From the NCBI RefSeq assembly GCF_011761265.1, contig NZ_JAAOZB010000002.1:1-64000 (forward strand): a DNA stretch of 64,000 nucleotides, read 5' to 3'. Both the position numbers and the translations under genes were made by a program. Positions 16,998 to 26,783 of the stretch are shown piece by piece. This DNA comes from Microbacterium halimionae. GTDB lineage: Bacteria; Actinomycetota; Actinomycetes; Actinomycetales; Microbacteriaceae. Position 1 is the first letter of the stretch. Every line of letters begins with the position of its first letter. A model generated the notes under the pieces. That model did not search any database. It was given only the letters and a program-made list of their open reading frames with translations, and had not been told where the DNA came from.

Positions 16998-18311
16998 TCA
17001 GTGGAACTGTGCGGTTTCGGTTGAACCGGCGAGAGCGAGGGTCGTGCTCTCGGGGTTCAGGGCCGTCGAGATCGTGTCGAAGTAGCCCGTGCCGACCTCG
17101 CGCTGGTGCTTGGTGGCGGTGTAGCCCCGGGCCTCAGCAGCGAATTCGGCTTCTTGCAGGTCGACGTAAGCGCTCATCGCGTTCTGTGCGTAGCCAGCGG
17201 CAAGATCGAACATCGAGTAGTTGACGGCGTGGAAGCCCGCCAGAGTGATGAACTGGAACGCATAGCCGAGGGATGCCAACTCGGCTTGGAAGCTCGCAAT
17301 CTGCGCATCGTCGAGATGACGCTTCCAGTTGAAACTCGGTGAGCAGTTGTACGCGAGCATCTTGCCCGGGAACTTCTCGTGAATCGCTGTGGCGAAGTCG
17401 CGAGCGAGTTCGATATCGGGCGCTCCGGTTTCGACCCACAGCAGATCGGCGTACGGTGCGAACGCAAGACCACGGCTGATGACGGCATCGAGTCCCGGCT
17501 TCACACGGTAGAAGCCTTCGCTTGTGCGTTCTCCGGTCGTGAATTCGCGGTCCCGGTCGTCGATGTCGCTTGTCAACAGGTCTGCAGCCAACGCATCCGT
17601 TCGCGCGATGATTACGGTGGGCACATCGGCGACGTCAGCTGCGAGCCGCGCCGCATTCAGCGTGCGGATGTGCTGGCGGGTCGGAACAAGAACCTTGCCA
17701 CCGAGGTGTCCGCACTTCTTTTCGCTCGCCAATTGGTCTTCCCAGTGGATGCCGGCCGCACCCGCCTGAATGAGGGATTGTGCGAGCTCAAAGGCATTGA
17801 GCGGGCCGCCGAATCCTGCTTCGGCGTCGGCAACGATCGGAGCCATCCAGTCCTGGGAGATCGTGCCCTCGGCGTGCTCGAGCTGATCTTGACGCAGGAG
17901 CGCATTGTTGATGCGTCGAACGACAGCGGGGACCGAGTTTGCTGGATAGAGGCTCTGGTCGGGGTAAGTCTGACCCGCGAGGTTGCCGTCGGCTGCCACC
18001 TGCCACCCGGAGAGGTAGATCGCTTTGAGCCCTGCGCGCACCTGCTGCACTGCCTGGCCACCGGTGTAGGCGCCGAGTGCCCGAATGTAGTCCTCGGTGT
18101 GCAGGAGGTTCCAGAGGTTCTCCGCGCCGCGACGTGCGAGCGTGTTCTCTTCGCGAACCGATCCGCGTAGGCGGATGACATCTTCGGCGGTAAAGGTGCG
18201 TTCGACGCCATCCCAGCGCGGGTCGCTTTCCCACATGGCCGCGACTTCTGCTGCGGTCTGTGTCTGATCTCCCGCACGCAGCGGGGGCTGTCCAGGCGTG
18301 GCGTGGATCAT
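16998..18311 (-). CDS. aceA: Isocitrate lyase
   Basis: 437 aa. The catalytic signature [14 protein letters not shown] carries the active-site Cys. WGGxQVAAD-type block [28 protein letters not shown] (Mg2+ site) and YNCSPSFNW are all present. It cleaves isocitrate to glyoxylate and succinate. The start ATG 18311 is chosen because GGAGGAA lies 7 nt upstream; an in-frame ATG at 18326 overlaps that site. It is divergent from a RamB-type regulator, whose orthologue represses aceA and aceB in Corynebacterium glutamicum. Confidence 0.97.
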   Translation of the reverse strand: MIHATPGQPPLRAGDQTQTAAEVAAMWESDPRWDGVERTFTAEDVIRLRGSVREENTLARRGAENLWNLLHTEDYIRALGAYTGGQAVQQVRAGLKAIYLSGWQVAADGNLAGQTYPDQSLYPANSVPAVVRRINNALLRQDQLEHAEGTISQDWMAPIVADAEAGFGGPLNAFELAQSLIQAGAAGIHWEDQLASEKKCGHLGGKVLVPTRQHIRTLNAARLAADVADVPTVIIARTDALAADLLTSDIDDRDREFTTGERTSEGFYRVKPGLDAVISRGLAFAPYADLLWVETGAPDIELARDFATAIHEKFPGKMLAYNCSPSFNWKRHLDDAQIASFQAELASLGYAFQFITLAGFHAVNYSMFDLAAGYAQNAMSAYVDLQEAEFAAEARGYTATKHQREVGTGYFDTISTALNPESTTLALAGSTETAQFH

Positions 18312-18427
18312 GATGTCTTCCTCCATTGGATGCCGGAACTTTCTTGTCCCGTTGTTCGATGTGGCTCCACTCTGAGTCAAGTTCGACACTGTCCATGGCC
18401 AAATCCGGAGAGAATTTCACGCGTTTT

Positions 18428-18440
18428 TCACAAAATGTGA
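18428..18440 (+). promoter_or_regulatory. Candidate operator in the aceA-regulator intergenic region
   Basis: Perfect inverted repeat TCACA-AAA-TGTGA. It lies directly before CATACT (18441-18446), a -10-like box 7 nt upstream of the regulator ATG, so a bound protein would sit between -35 and -10. The sequence does not match the corynebacterial RamB site, so the binder is open; autoregulation is the simplest reading. Confidence 0.45.
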
Positions 18441-18453
18441 CATACTCACCGCC

Positions 18454-19926
18454 ATGACGATCGAAGAAGATCTCTCAGGCGCCGCGGAAACCGACGAGCC
18501 AGATGCTGACGCGCTGACGATTGGCCGCCGCATCCGTCAGCTGAGACTTGAACGCGGACTCACCCTTGACGCACTGGCACTCGCCGTGAAGCGCGTACCG
18601 AGCCAGCTGTCGATGATCGAAACCGGCAAGCGTGAGCCCAAGCTCACCCTGCTGCGTGAGATTGCGCATGCGCTCGAGGTTCCGATGGAGGCGCTTGTGC
18701 GAGCAGAGCCGCTCGACGAACGAGCGACGCTCGAGATCTCGTTAGAGCGGGCAATGCACAGTCAGACGTTCTCGGCGCTTGGGATTGCACCTTTTCGCAT
18801 TGGAAAATCGGTGCCCAACGAGGCGATACGCACGATGCTCGCGCTCCAGGGTGAGATCGAACGCCTCCGGGATGAACGCTCGGCAACACCGGAAGAGGCG
18901 CGGCGCGCAAATGTCGAGCTGCGCCACCTCATGCGGCGGCAAGACAACTATTTCGATTCTCTTGAGACGACGGCGCGAGAGCTTCTTTCGGCGGTTGGGC
19001 ATGCGGGCGGGCCGCTGACGCAGCGAACGGCCAGCGATATCGCCGCCCATCTCGGCTTCACGCTGCACTACGTGCCCGACCTGCCGCAAACCACGCGAAG
19101 TGTTGCTGATTTGAAGAATGGCCGACTTTACCTTTCGACCCGTGTGGCCAAATCTGATCCCCGCACAGCTGTATTGCAGGCGCTTTCGGCCCGAGTTCTG
19201 GGGCATACCGAGCCGTCAAGTTATGCGGACTTCTTGCGGCAAAGAGTGGAGACCAACTACCTCACGGGCGCGCTTTTGATTCCAGAAGCACACGTGGTCC
19301 CCGCGCTCATCGAAGCAAAAAAATCCAGATCCATTTCGATCGAAGATCTGCGCGATACCTATTCCGTTTCATACGAAACAGCCGCGCACAGGTTTACCAA
19401 CCTTGCAACTGTGCACCTCGGCATCCCGGTGCACTTCCTCAAGGTGCACGAGTCGGGCACGATCACCAAGGCGTACGAGAACGATGACGTGAACTTTCCG
19501 AGCGACCGACTCGGGTCGATCGAAGGTCAGATGTGCTGCCGCAAATGGACGAGCCGAGTGGTCTTCGGTGAAGACGACAGATTCAATCCCTATTACCAAT
19601 ACACCGACACCGGAAACGGCACGTACTGGTGCACGGCCCGTGTTGAAGCATCGAGTGAGGGCGAGCACTCGGTAAGCGTTGGTGTGAGATTCGACGACAC
19701 GAAGTGGTTCATTGGTCGAGATACTCCCAATCGAGGTGTGTCACGGCATTCGGTGGAGGCGTGCTGTCGACGGGCACCCATCGAGCTTGAGTCGACGTGG
19801 CGCGAAAATGCGTGGCCCAATGTGCGAACGCCGCGAACGTTGCTGGCAACTCTGCCGACCGGATCTTTCCCGGGCGTTGACTCAACCGATGTCTACGAGT
19901 TTCTTCAGGCGCACGCCCCGAGTTGA
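18454..19926 (+). CDS. RamB/ScfR-family transcriptional regulator (XRE HTH, ImmA/IrrE-like and DUF2083 domains)
   Basis: 490 aa. The N-terminal XRE HTH at about residues 25-80 (IGRRIRQLRLERGLTLDAL to SQLSMIETGKREPKL) is followed by a long middle region with an IrrE-like segment lacking a clear HEXXH. The C-terminal DUF2083-like block is Cys-rich (GQMCCRKWTSRVVF, VEACCRRAP). This is the architecture of short-chain-fatty-acid regulators (RamB, PrpR, Rv0465c), which control acetate and propionate metabolism and bind acyl-CoA. It lies divergently next to aceA, supporting a role in the glyoxylate shunt. The ATG has no ribosome site but a -10-like box 7 nt upstream, so it is probably leaderless. 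Confidence 0.9.
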   Translation: MTIEEDLSGAAETDEPDADALTIGRRIRQLRLERGLTLDALALAVKRVPSQLSMIETGKREPKLTLLREIAHALEVPMEALVRAEPLDERATLEISLERAMHSQTFSALGIAPFRIGKSVPNEAIRTMLALQGEIERLRDERSATPEEARRANVELRHLMRRQDNYFDSLETTARELLSAVGHAGGPLTQRTASDIAAHLGFTLHYVPDLPQTTRSVADLKNGRLYLSTRVAKSDPRTAVLQALSARVLGHTEPSSYADFLRQRVETNYLTGALLIPEAHVVPALIEAKKSRSISIEDLRDTYSVSYETAAHRFTNLATVHLGIPVHFLKVHESGTITKAYENDDVNFPSDRLGSIEGQMCCRKWTSRVVFGEDDRFNPYYQYTDTGNGTYWCTARVEASSEGEHSVSVGVRFDDTKWFIGRDTPNRGVSRHSVEACCRRAPIELESTWRENAWPNVRTPRTLLATLPTGSFPGVDSTDVYEFLQAHAPS

Positions 19927-19930
19927 CGTC

Positions 19931-21490
19931 TCACGTGGTTTCGCTGCCCGAGGCAGCCTCGAACGCTGCCCATAGCTCAGCGCGGGTCGCGAATTGAGAG
20001 AGATCCTTTTTGAGAACCTTCTCGGCTTGCACAATTCGCGCGCGCACGGTGTGTCGATGCACGTGCAGCACACGCGCTGTCGTTTCGTACGAGCAATCGT
20101 TCGCAAGCCACGCGCTTACAGCGCTTTCGAGCTCGGACCCTTCGCGTTCGTCGAAGGCCCGAAGCGGCGCCAGGGAGGCGTCGGCGAATGTTCGTGCATC
20201 GGCCGTGGCGAAAACTGAACGGATGCCGCCACGCGAAACCTCTGAGAACGTGCTTACCGGATCGTGACCGCGCTTTCGCGCAAGCAGCGCCTGGCTATAG
20301 CCCGTCGAAAAATCCTCCCAGTGTGCGTGCTCCGCAACTCCCAGTCGCACATCAAAAAGCTCCGTCATGTCGGCGAAGACAGCGTCATCCGCGCCCGCCC
20401 CAAGGATCAATACAAGTGCGTCGTCGCACCGTCCGAAGAACATCGCGCCTGCATGTTCCTCAGCACGCAACTCCAGCCACTCCGCCAGCGGAGAGATGGC
20501 GGCGGTCCCCGAGGACGCGATGGCGATACTCAGGGGAGGAGATGGAAGTGGTCCGAACACTTCACGGGCGAGTTTCATGGCGAGCGACGGGTTTTCTGCG
20601 CGCAGCGCCTGAAGGACTCCCGCGCGCAGTTGCGTCCTCGCACGCTGCAGGTTTTGCTGCTGCTCTAGAGCGAGGCCCGCCATCGCGACAACCGACGTCA
20701 CCAAACCACGACCTTCCTGATCAAGGTCACCGCCCCCGATCGCGATGACGCCTCGGAGGCGGCCGCCGCGGCCGAGCGTCTGCAAGCTGAATGACGTCTG
20801 CTCGATACGAAGCGATGAGCCGGCACGAGCGTTCCTGCGAAGCACACTACGCACCTCATCGCCGAGAGAGGCAGCAGTGGACTCGGACAAACCTGCCTCA
20901 GGATGCTGACGGGCCAGACCTCCGCTGGCGTCGAAGAGTCCGACCCACGCGCCGAGCTGACGGGAGAGCTCGGCGAGAGTTGCGCCAAGGCCGTTTGGGC
21001 GGAGCGCGGCCAGCGAGATCGCACGCTGAGCTGACAGCGCCCACGACCTGCGTGCGTACGAAAGAGCAGCAATCGCTTCAGCATTCGCTCGGGCAATTGC
21101 GATGAATGGGGTGACGTAGGGCACTTCGAACAGCGGGATGCCGTGGGTTTCACACGCCTTGCGGAGTCGCTCGGGGATTCCTTCCCGCACCACTTCTGTA
21201 CCAAAACCGAGGGCCACGACTCCTCGCCGCTGCAGCCGGATCACGTAGTCGTCGAACGAGGTGGGATTCTCATCGTTGAATTGGGTTCCTGTCGTCAGCA
21301 GAGCGAGACCGTCCGACAGGAAGGGCGTCGGGTCCGCGAGATCTGAGCTGTGGACCCAGCGAATCTCTCGCTCAAGTGCCTCGGGCGGCAAGCCTTCACG
21401 TGAAGATGCCAGCCGAAGTCGAAGATCGGCGCGACGAAGGAGCGCGCTGAGAGTCGGCTTGTCGGTGGTGGCGTCTCCGGTGTCGCTCAT
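19931..21490 (-). CDS. PucR-family transcriptional regulator
   Basis: 519 aa from ATG 21490 (GGGA 7 nt upstream; ATG 21496 possible). The open frame continues about 417 codons further, but only antisense to gabT. The N-terminal PucR purine-catabolism-like domain is at about residues 10-130 (LRLRLASSREGLPPEALEREI). A GGDEF-like middle region follows. The C-terminal PucR HTH (AWLANDCSYETTARVLHVHRHTV) lies at about 455-505. Relatives regulate purine, GABA and polyamine catabolism. It is divergent from gabT and probably activates the putrescine/GABA cluster; it is convergent with the RamB-type regulator. Confidence 0.9.
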   Translation of the reverse strand: MSDTGDATTDKPTLSALLRRADLRLRLASSREGLPPEALEREIRWVHSSDLADPTPFLSDGLALLTTGTQFNDENPTSFDDYVIRLQRRGVVALGFGTEVVREGIPERLRKACETHGIPLFEVPYVTPFIAIARANAEAIAALSYARRSWALSAQRAISLAALRPNGLGATLAELSRQLGAWVGLFDASGGLARQHPEAGLSESTAASLGDEVRSVLRRNARAGSSLRIEQTSFSLQTLGRGGRLRGVIAIGGGDLDQEGRGLVTSVVAMAGLALEQQQNLQRARTQLRAGVLQALRAENPSLAMKLAREVFGPLPSPPLSIAIASSGTAAISPLAEWLELRAEEHAGAMFFGRCDDALVLILGAGADDAVFADMTELFDVRLGVAEHAHWEDFSTGYSQALLARKRGHDPVSTFSEVSRGGIRSVFATADARTFADASLAPLRAFDEREGSELESAVSAWLANDCSYETTARVLHVHRHTVRARIVQAEKVLKKDLSQFATRAELWAAFEAASGSETT

Positions 21491-21571
21491 GTACATCCCG
21501 TCTACTTCTATGGGGCACACTGTACAGCGCGGTGAGTGCGGCGTGACGAATTCACTTCTACGCTCTCGGCC

Positions 21572-22930
21572 ATGAGCATCACCAACGCGCTGCCCGTCGC
21601 TATCAGTGGCGGTCCTGATCTGCCGCAGCGACGGCACCTCACCACCGTCATCCCGGGGCCGTTGTCTCAAGAGCTGCTCGCGCGTAAAGCCGAGGCAGTT
21701 CCCTCTGGGGTGGGGCACACGGTGCCGATTGCTGCCGTAGCGGCCGGCGGGGGTGTCGTTATAGACGCCGACGGCAACAGCTTCATCGATCTCGGGTCCG
21801 GTATCGCCGTCACGACGGTCGGAAACGCTCATCCTGCTGTCGTTGCGGCTGTGCAAGAGCAGGTGGCACGGTTTACGCATACCTGCTTCATGATCTCGCC
21901 CTACGAGTCCTACGTTGCCGTCGCCGAGGCGCTCAACCGGCTGACCCCGGGGCAACATCCTAAAAAAACGGCGTTGTTCAACTCCGGCGCAGAAGCGGTC
22001 GAAAACGCGGTGAAAATCGCCCGTAAACACACCGGAAAGCAGGCGGTTGTCGCGTTCGACAACGCGTATCACGGCCGAACGAATCTCACGATGGCCCTGA
22101 CCGCGAAGTCGATGCCCTACAAGAGCGGGTTCGGCCCATTCGCCGGCGAGATCTATCGCGCACCGACGTCTTACCCGTATCGGGACGGACTGGGCGGACC
22201 GGATGCCGCGAAACGAGCGATCTCTCTCATCGAGAAGCAGGTGGGGGCAGAAAATCTCGCCGCGATCATCATCGAGCCCATTCAGGGCGAGGGCGGCTTC
22301 ATCGTTCCTGCCGACGGTTTTCTGCCGGCACTCGTGGCGTGGTGCCGAGAGAACGATGTTGTTTTCATTGCGGACGAAGTGCAGACGGGCTTTGCTCGCT
22401 CCGGCAGCATGTTCGCAAGCTCTGGCTTCGGAATAGTGCCCGACCTCGTCACAACAGCAAAGGGTCTTGCTGCCGGGTTGCCCCTGGCTGCAGTTACGGG
22501 CCGAGCAGAGATCATGGATGCCTCGCACTCGGGTGGGCTGGGTGGCACATACGGCGGCAACCCGATTGCGTGTGCCGCCGCGCTCGCCGCAATCGACGTT
22601 TACGAGAACGACGGGCTCATCGAGCGCGCAGTCGATGTCGAGAAAATCCTGTTCTCGCGGCTGGAAGAACTTCGATCGCGGGATGCGCGGATCGGTGATG
22701 TGCGGGGCCGCGGTGCCATGGTGGCAATCGAGCTGGTGCATTCCGGCACGAGCGAGCCCGACAGTGCCCTCGCCGCAGCGATCGCCCGGGCGTGCATCGC
22801 CGCCGGCGTGATCGTGCTGACGTGCGGCACTTACGGCAACGTCATCCGCTTCTTGCCACCGTTGTCGATCGGCGACGAGCTGTTACACGAGGGCCTTGAT
22901 GTCGTGGCCGAAGCGATGGCGACAATCTGA
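21572..22930 (+). CDS. gabT: 4-aminobutyrate aminotransferase
   Basis: 452 aa class III PLP aminotransferase. Family blocks visible: GNAHPAVVAAVQEQVARFTH, LFNSGAEAVENAVKIARK, AIIIEPIQGEGGF, IADEVQTGFARSG, and the Schiff-base Lys in TTAKGLAAGLPL. It converts GABA plus 2-oxoglutarate to succinate semialdehyde and glutamate. ATG 21572 follows TACGCT (21559-21564) by 7 nt and has no ribosome site, so it is probably leaderless. It is first in an operon with putrescine oxidase, so GABA here likely comes from putrescine. Confidence 0.93.
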   Translation: MSITNALPVAISGGPDLPQRRHLTTVIPGPLSQELLARKAEAVPSGVGHTVPIAAVAAGGGVVIDADGNSFIDLGSGIAVTTVGNAHPAVVAAVQEQVARFTHTCFMISPYESYVAVAEALNRLTPGQHPKKTALFNSGAEAVENAVKIARKHTGKQAVVAFDNAYHGRTNLTMALTAKSMPYKSGFGPFAGEIYRAPTSYPYRDGLGGPDAAKRAISLIEKQVGAENLAAIIIEPIQGEGGFIVPADGFLPALVAWCRENDVVFIADEVQTGFARSGSMFASSGFGIVPDLVTTAKGLAAGLPLAAVTGRAEIMDASHSGGLGGTYGGNPIACAAALAAIDVYENDGLIERAVDVEKILFSRLEELRSRDARIGDVRGRGAMVAIELVHSGTSEPDSALAAAIARACIAAGVIVLTCGTYGNVIRFLPPLSIGDELLHEGLDVVAEAMATI

Positions 22931-22956
22931 TGAACGCTGAGACAAAGGAGTCGATG

Positions 22957-24315
22957 ATGGCCGAGATCAACCGAGACGTGGTGGTCGTGGGAGCGGGAGC
23001 TGCGGGGCTGACTGCGGCGAACGACCTTCGGAAAGCGGGGGTGTCGGTGGCTGTTCTCGAATCGCGCGATCGTGTGGGCGGGCGGCTATGGACCGATGTT
23101 ATCGGTGGCACCATGCTCGAGCTCGGCGGGCAGTGGGTCTCGCCCGATCAAGATGCGTTGATCGACACTGTCGCCGAACTTGGTCTCGAGACATTCAGCC
23201 GTTATCGAGAAGGCGAAAGCGTCTATATCGGGCCGGGCGGAAGCCTCACGCGGTTCACCGGAGATATCTTTCCCGTGGCCCCTGAGACTGAAAAAGTCAT
23301 GGTTGATCTCATCGACCGACTCGATGTGATGGTTGCTCAGATGGACCCCGATCGCCCTTGGGAGCATCCTGACGCTGGGGCGCTCGATCGAGTGTCTTTC
23401 GAAGCGTGGTTGCGACAGCAGACGGACGATGAAGAAGCCGCCGACAACATCGCCCTCTTCATTGCCGGTGCCATGCTCACGAAGCCGCCGCACGCATTTT
23501 CGGCTCTGCAAGCTCTCCTTATGGCGGCGAGCGCCGGGAGCTTCACGAATCTCGTTGATGCCGACTTCATCCTCGATAAACGAGTCGTTGGGGGACTGCA
23601 GCAGGTGCCGCTGCTGCTGGCAGAACGTCTCGGCGACGACGTGTTCCTCGGCCAGCCGGTGCGGAGCCTCGAGTGGGGAGCCCACGGCGTGACGGCGGTG
23701 TCTGATGGCGTCACCGTCCACGCTCGGGCCGCGGTGCTCGCGGTTCCGCCGGTCCTCTACAGTCGGATCTCTTTCGTGCCGGCGCTCCCTCGACTGCAGC
23801 ACCAGATGCACCAGCACCTATCGATGGGCTTCGTTATCAAGGTCCATGCCGTATATGACCGCCCGTTCTGGCGAGAGCAGGGGCTGTCGGGAACCGCATT
23901 CAGTCCCTACGAGATTTCGCACGAGGCATATGACAACACCAATCACGGCGACGAGCGCGGCACCCTCGTCGGGTTCGTTTCCGACCGACATGCTGATGAC
24001 CTGTTTCGTCTGAGCGCGACTGAGCGGAAGGAACGAATCCTCGAGTCGCTCTCTCACTATTACGGCGAAGAGGCGAAATCTCCCGTCGTCTACTACGAAA
24101 GCGACTGGGGCACCGAAGAGTGGACCCGCGGCGCATACGCGGCAAGCTTCGACCTTGGCGGATTGCACCGCTACGGTGCTGATCTTCGAACCGCGGTTGG
24201 CCCGATTCACTTCGCATGCAGCGATCTTGCCGGGGCCGGCTACCAGCATGTTGATGGTGCAATTCGCATGGGACATCTAGTGGCAAGCCAAATTGTCGAG
24301 CAGGTGCGGTCGTGA
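22957..24315 (+). CDS. puo: Putrescine oxidase (flavin amine oxidase)
   Basis: 452 aa. The N-terminal FAD Rossmann motif is VVVVGAGAAGLTAANDLRKAG, followed by VLESRDRVGGRLW. The C-terminal FAD block is AGYQHVDGAIRMGHLVA. The sequence follows the actinobacterial putrescine oxidase pattern closely, for example GGQWVSPDQ, LLMAASAGSFTNL and YDNTNHGDERGTLVGF. It oxidises putrescine to 4-aminobutanal with release of NH3 and H2O2. The start ATG 22957 has AAAGGAG 6 nt upstream; ATG 22930 overlaps gabT's stop but lacks a site. Its neighbours, an amino-acid/polyamine permease, an aldehyde dehydrogenase and gabT, complete a putrescine-to-succinate route. Confidence 0.93.
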   Translation: MAEINRDVVVVGAGAAGLTAANDLRKAGVSVAVLESRDRVGGRLWTDVIGGTMLELGGQWVSPDQDALIDTVAELGLETFSRYREGESVYIGPGGSLTRFTGDIFPVAPETEKVMVDLIDRLDVMVAQMDPDRPWEHPDAGALDRVSFEAWLRQQTDDEEAADNIALFIAGAMLTKPPHAFSALQALLMAASAGSFTNLVDADFILDKRVVGGLQQVPLLLAERLGDDVFLGQPVRSLEWGAHGVTAVSDGVTVHARAAVLAVPPVLYSRISFVPALPRLQHQMHQHLSMGFVIKVHAVYDRPFWREQGLSGTAFSPYEISHEAYDNTNHGDERGTLVGFVSDRHADDLFRLSATERKERILESLSHYYGEEAKSPVVYYESDWGTEEWTRGAYAASFDLGGLHRYGADLRTAVGPIHFACSDLAGAGYQHVDGAIRMGHLVASQIVEQVRS

Positions 24316-25199
24316 GCCGCGCGATTGTGGTGGGCTACACAGCGACCGACGCGGGTGCGGATGCTCTCGCGCTGGGTGCCCGGATCGCCGTGGCAAGCGG
24401 TGGTGTGCTCGAAATTGTGATCGTGCTGCCATCCGATGATCGCAGTGTCATCACCCCTCCCGACGCGGGCTTTGATCGCCACCTTCGCGAAGTCGCACGT
24501 CAGTGGCTGATAACCGCAGCAGAAACCGTGAAGGATGCTGTTTCGCACAATGGGCATGTCAGGTATGGCGAGTCGTTCGCTGAGGGTTTGATTGCCGCAG
24601 CTGATGAATTCGACGCGGGCTACATCGTTGTCGGTGCCGGAAGCGGAGGGCTGCGTGGCAGACATCGGCTCGGCACGGTGGCCTCAGAGCTACTGCACTC
24701 GTCGGATGTTCCGGTGGTTCTCGCACCCGAAGGCTCCCGCGCGACGCCTCCTGGAGAACTCATTTCACGAGTGACGGCGGCTGTGGGCACCCGCCCCGGC
24801 GCCGACGCGTTGCTTGCCGAGGCGGTTGCGCTTGCAACCGGCACTGGGGCAAGTCTCCGACTGATATCGCTCGCGACAGTGGATATGCCGACCGGCACCG
24901 ATACCGGTGCAATTCGGCTCACGGGGGCCTCTCACGCACACGACGTGCTCGCTCAGGCACGCGACCAGTTGCCTCGCGTCATCGATGCCCAGGTTCTTGT
25001 CGGCACCGGCGAAAGCATAGAAGACGCTGTGCAGGAGGTCGGGTGGGACCCGGGCGAGATCGTGATGGTCGGCTCAAGTCGTCTCGCGCAGCCACGGCGG
25101 CTCTTTCTCGGTTCAACTGCGGCAAAAATGCTGCACGTTCTTTCGGTACCCCTGATTGTCGTGCCACGCACGCGTGCAACGGATGGAGCACGGCAATGA
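24312..25199 (+). CDS. Tandem-domain universal stress protein
   Basis: 295 aa with two UspA domains. Both keep an ATP-binding loop of the G-x2-G-x9-G(S/T) type: GAGSGGLRGRHRLGTVASE near residue 112 and GSSRLAQPRRLFLGSTAAK near 255. The start is GTG 24312 overlapping the oxidase stop; the stop overlaps the permease ATG (ATGA). USPs of this kind sit beside amino-acid/polyamine transporters in several actinobacteria. A link to permease regulation or to H2O2 from the oxidase is plausible but inferred. Confidence 0.9.
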   Translation: MSRAIVVGYTATDAGADALALGARIAVASGGVLEIVIVLPSDDRSVITPPDAGFDRHLREVARQWLITAAETVKDAVSHNGHVRYGESFAEGLIAAADEFDAGYIVVGAGSGGLRGRHRLGTVASELLHSSDVPVVLAPEGSRATPPGELISRVTAAVGTRPGADALLAEAVALATGTGASLRLISLATVDMPTGTDTGAIRLTGASHAHDVLAQARDQLPRVIDAQVLVGTGESIEDAVQEVGWDPGEIVMVGSSRLAQPRRLFLGSTAAKMLHVLSVPLIVVPRTRATDGARQ

Positions 25200-26755
25200 G
25201 CGCTCCAGAGCAAAAAGCACCCGCAGGTGAACCTGTCACAGGAGGGCTGTCATCGAAAGGTTTGAGTGCTGGCACTGTCGGCCTCATCGGGGCTGTGGTG
25301 ATCGGCATTTCATGTATCGCTCCGGCGTACACCTTGACGGCGGCGCTTGGACCGACGGTATCGGCGGTCGGTGTGCAGGTGCCCGCCATCATCCTTGTCG
25401 GGTTCATTCCGATGCTTCTCGTCGCTTTCGGCTATCGAGAGCTGAATAATCGGATGCCTGACTCTGGCACTTCCTTCACCTGGGCGACGCGGGCTTTCGG
25501 CCCCTGGATCGGCTGGATGGCTGGGTGGGGTCTGATCGCTGCGACGATTCTCGTGCTGTCGAATCTCGCGGGTATTGCTGTCGACTTTCTTTTTCTGTTG
25601 ATCGCACAGCTCACTGGCAACGATTCAATTGCCGACCTCGCGTCGAATCCGTTCATCAACGTCACGGTGTGCTTACTTTTCATGCTCGGCGCGACGATGA
25701 TCTCCTACCGAGATATGCAGACGACGCAGAAGCTGCAGTACGTACTCGTGAGCTTCCAAGTGGTCATTCTGATTCTGTTCGCAATCGCTGCAATCGTGGC
25801 TACTGCGAACGGCAATGGATTCGATCCGACGCCCGTTGACTGGTCGTGGTTCAATCCGTTCGCTGTGTCGTCGTTCAGTGCTTTCGCCGCAGGACTTTCA
25901 CTATCGATCTTCATTTTTTGGGGATGGGATGTCACCCTCACCATGAATGAGGAGACAAAGGATCCCGACAAGACGCCCGGGCGTGCGGCAACGTTGACCG
26001 TTGTTGCGATCGTCACGCTCTACCTGCTTCTTGCCGTGTCGCTCATCATGTTCGCCGGGGCGGGCACGGGGGAGTACGGGCTCGGCAATCCCGACATTCA
26101 AGACAACGTGTTCTTCCACCTGTCGGGGCCGATCCTCGGGCCGCTTGCCGCGCTCGTTTCGTTGGCCGTGCTCACGAGTTCGGCTTCGAGTTTGCAATCG
26201 ACGTTCGTTTCACCGGCACGAACGCTGCTGGCGATGGGGCACTATGGCGCGCTACCGAAGCGCTTTGCTGCGGTGCACCCGAGGTTCTTCACGCCTGGCT
26301 TCGCGACGATCATCTCGGCTGTTGTCGCATCGCTCTTTTATGCGGTCATGCGATTTGTCAGTGAGAACGTGCTGTGGGACACCATCACGGCGCTCGGCAT
26401 GATGATCTGTTTCTACTACGGCATCACCGCCTTCGCCTGCGTCTGGTACTTCCGTAAGCAGTGGTTCGACTCGGTGCGTAACGTCTTTTTCACTTTCTTG
26501 TTCCCGCTCATCGGCGGCATGATCCTGGCAGTACTGTTCGTGACGACGCTCGTTGACTCGATGAACCCCGACTACGGCAGCGGCTCGAGCATCTTTGGAC
26601 TTGGTCTGGTGTTCGTGCTTGGGGTGACCGTGATCGGAATCGGCATCGTCATCATGATCTGGCAGGCAGTAAAGCACCCTGCCTTCTTCAAAGGCGAGAC
26701 GCTTTCAGTGGACGCGCCCGACACACTTCGCCTACCTCGTCGCAAGTCAGCGTAA
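25196..26755 (+). CDS. APC-family amino acid/polyamine permease (probable putrescine importer)
   Basis: 519 aa with about 12-13 hydrophobic segments. Segment 1 carries the APC motif VVIGISCIAPAYTLTAALG, and segment 3 shows MPDSGTSFTWATRAFGPWIGWM. The start ATG 25196 overlaps the stress-protein stop; a longer reading from 25043 lies inside that gene. Its position between putrescine oxidase and an aldehyde dehydrogenase makes putrescine (or GABA) the likely substrate, imported with H+ or Na+. Confidence 0.9.
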   Translation: MSAPEQKAPAGEPVTGGLSSKGLSAGTVGLIGAVVIGISCIAPAYTLTAALGPTVSAVGVQVPAIILVGFIPMLLVAFGYRELNNRMPDSGTSFTWATRAFGPWIGWMAGWGLIAATILVLSNLAGIAVDFLFLLIAQLTGNDSIADLASNPFINVTVCLLFMLGATMISYRDMQTTQKLQYVLVSFQVVILILFAIAAIVATANGNGFDPTPVDWSWFNPFAVSSFSAFAAGLSLSIFIFWGWDVTLTMNEETKDPDKTPGRAATLTVVAIVTLYLLLAVSLIMFAGAGTGEYGLGNPDIQDNVFFHLSGPILGPLAALVSLAVLTSSASSLQSTFVSPARTLLAMGHYGALPKRFAAVHPRFFTPGFATIISAVVASLFYAVMRFVSENVLWDTITALGMMICFYYGITAFACVWYFRKQWFDSVRNVFFTFLFPLIGGMILAVLFVTTLVDSMNPDYGSGSSIFGLGLVFVLGVTVIGIGIVIMIWQAVKHPAFFKGETLSVDAPDTLRLPRRKSA

Positions 26756-26783
26756 GAACCACAACGGAGATATTGGAGCGCAC

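Noticed and set aside
15557..17224. 555-codon plus-strand frame opposite aceB
   Set aside because: Antisense to a certain malate synthase gene; arises from GC-rich codon structure.
21520..21527. CTGTACAG palindrome between PucR and gabT as an operator
   Set aside because: An 8-bp palindrome is too short to separate from chance, and no second copy was found in the gap.
21491..22741. N-terminal extension of the PucR regulator by about 417 codons
   Set aside because: Lies wholly antisense to gabT and its promoter; PucR proteins normally start at the region of 21490.
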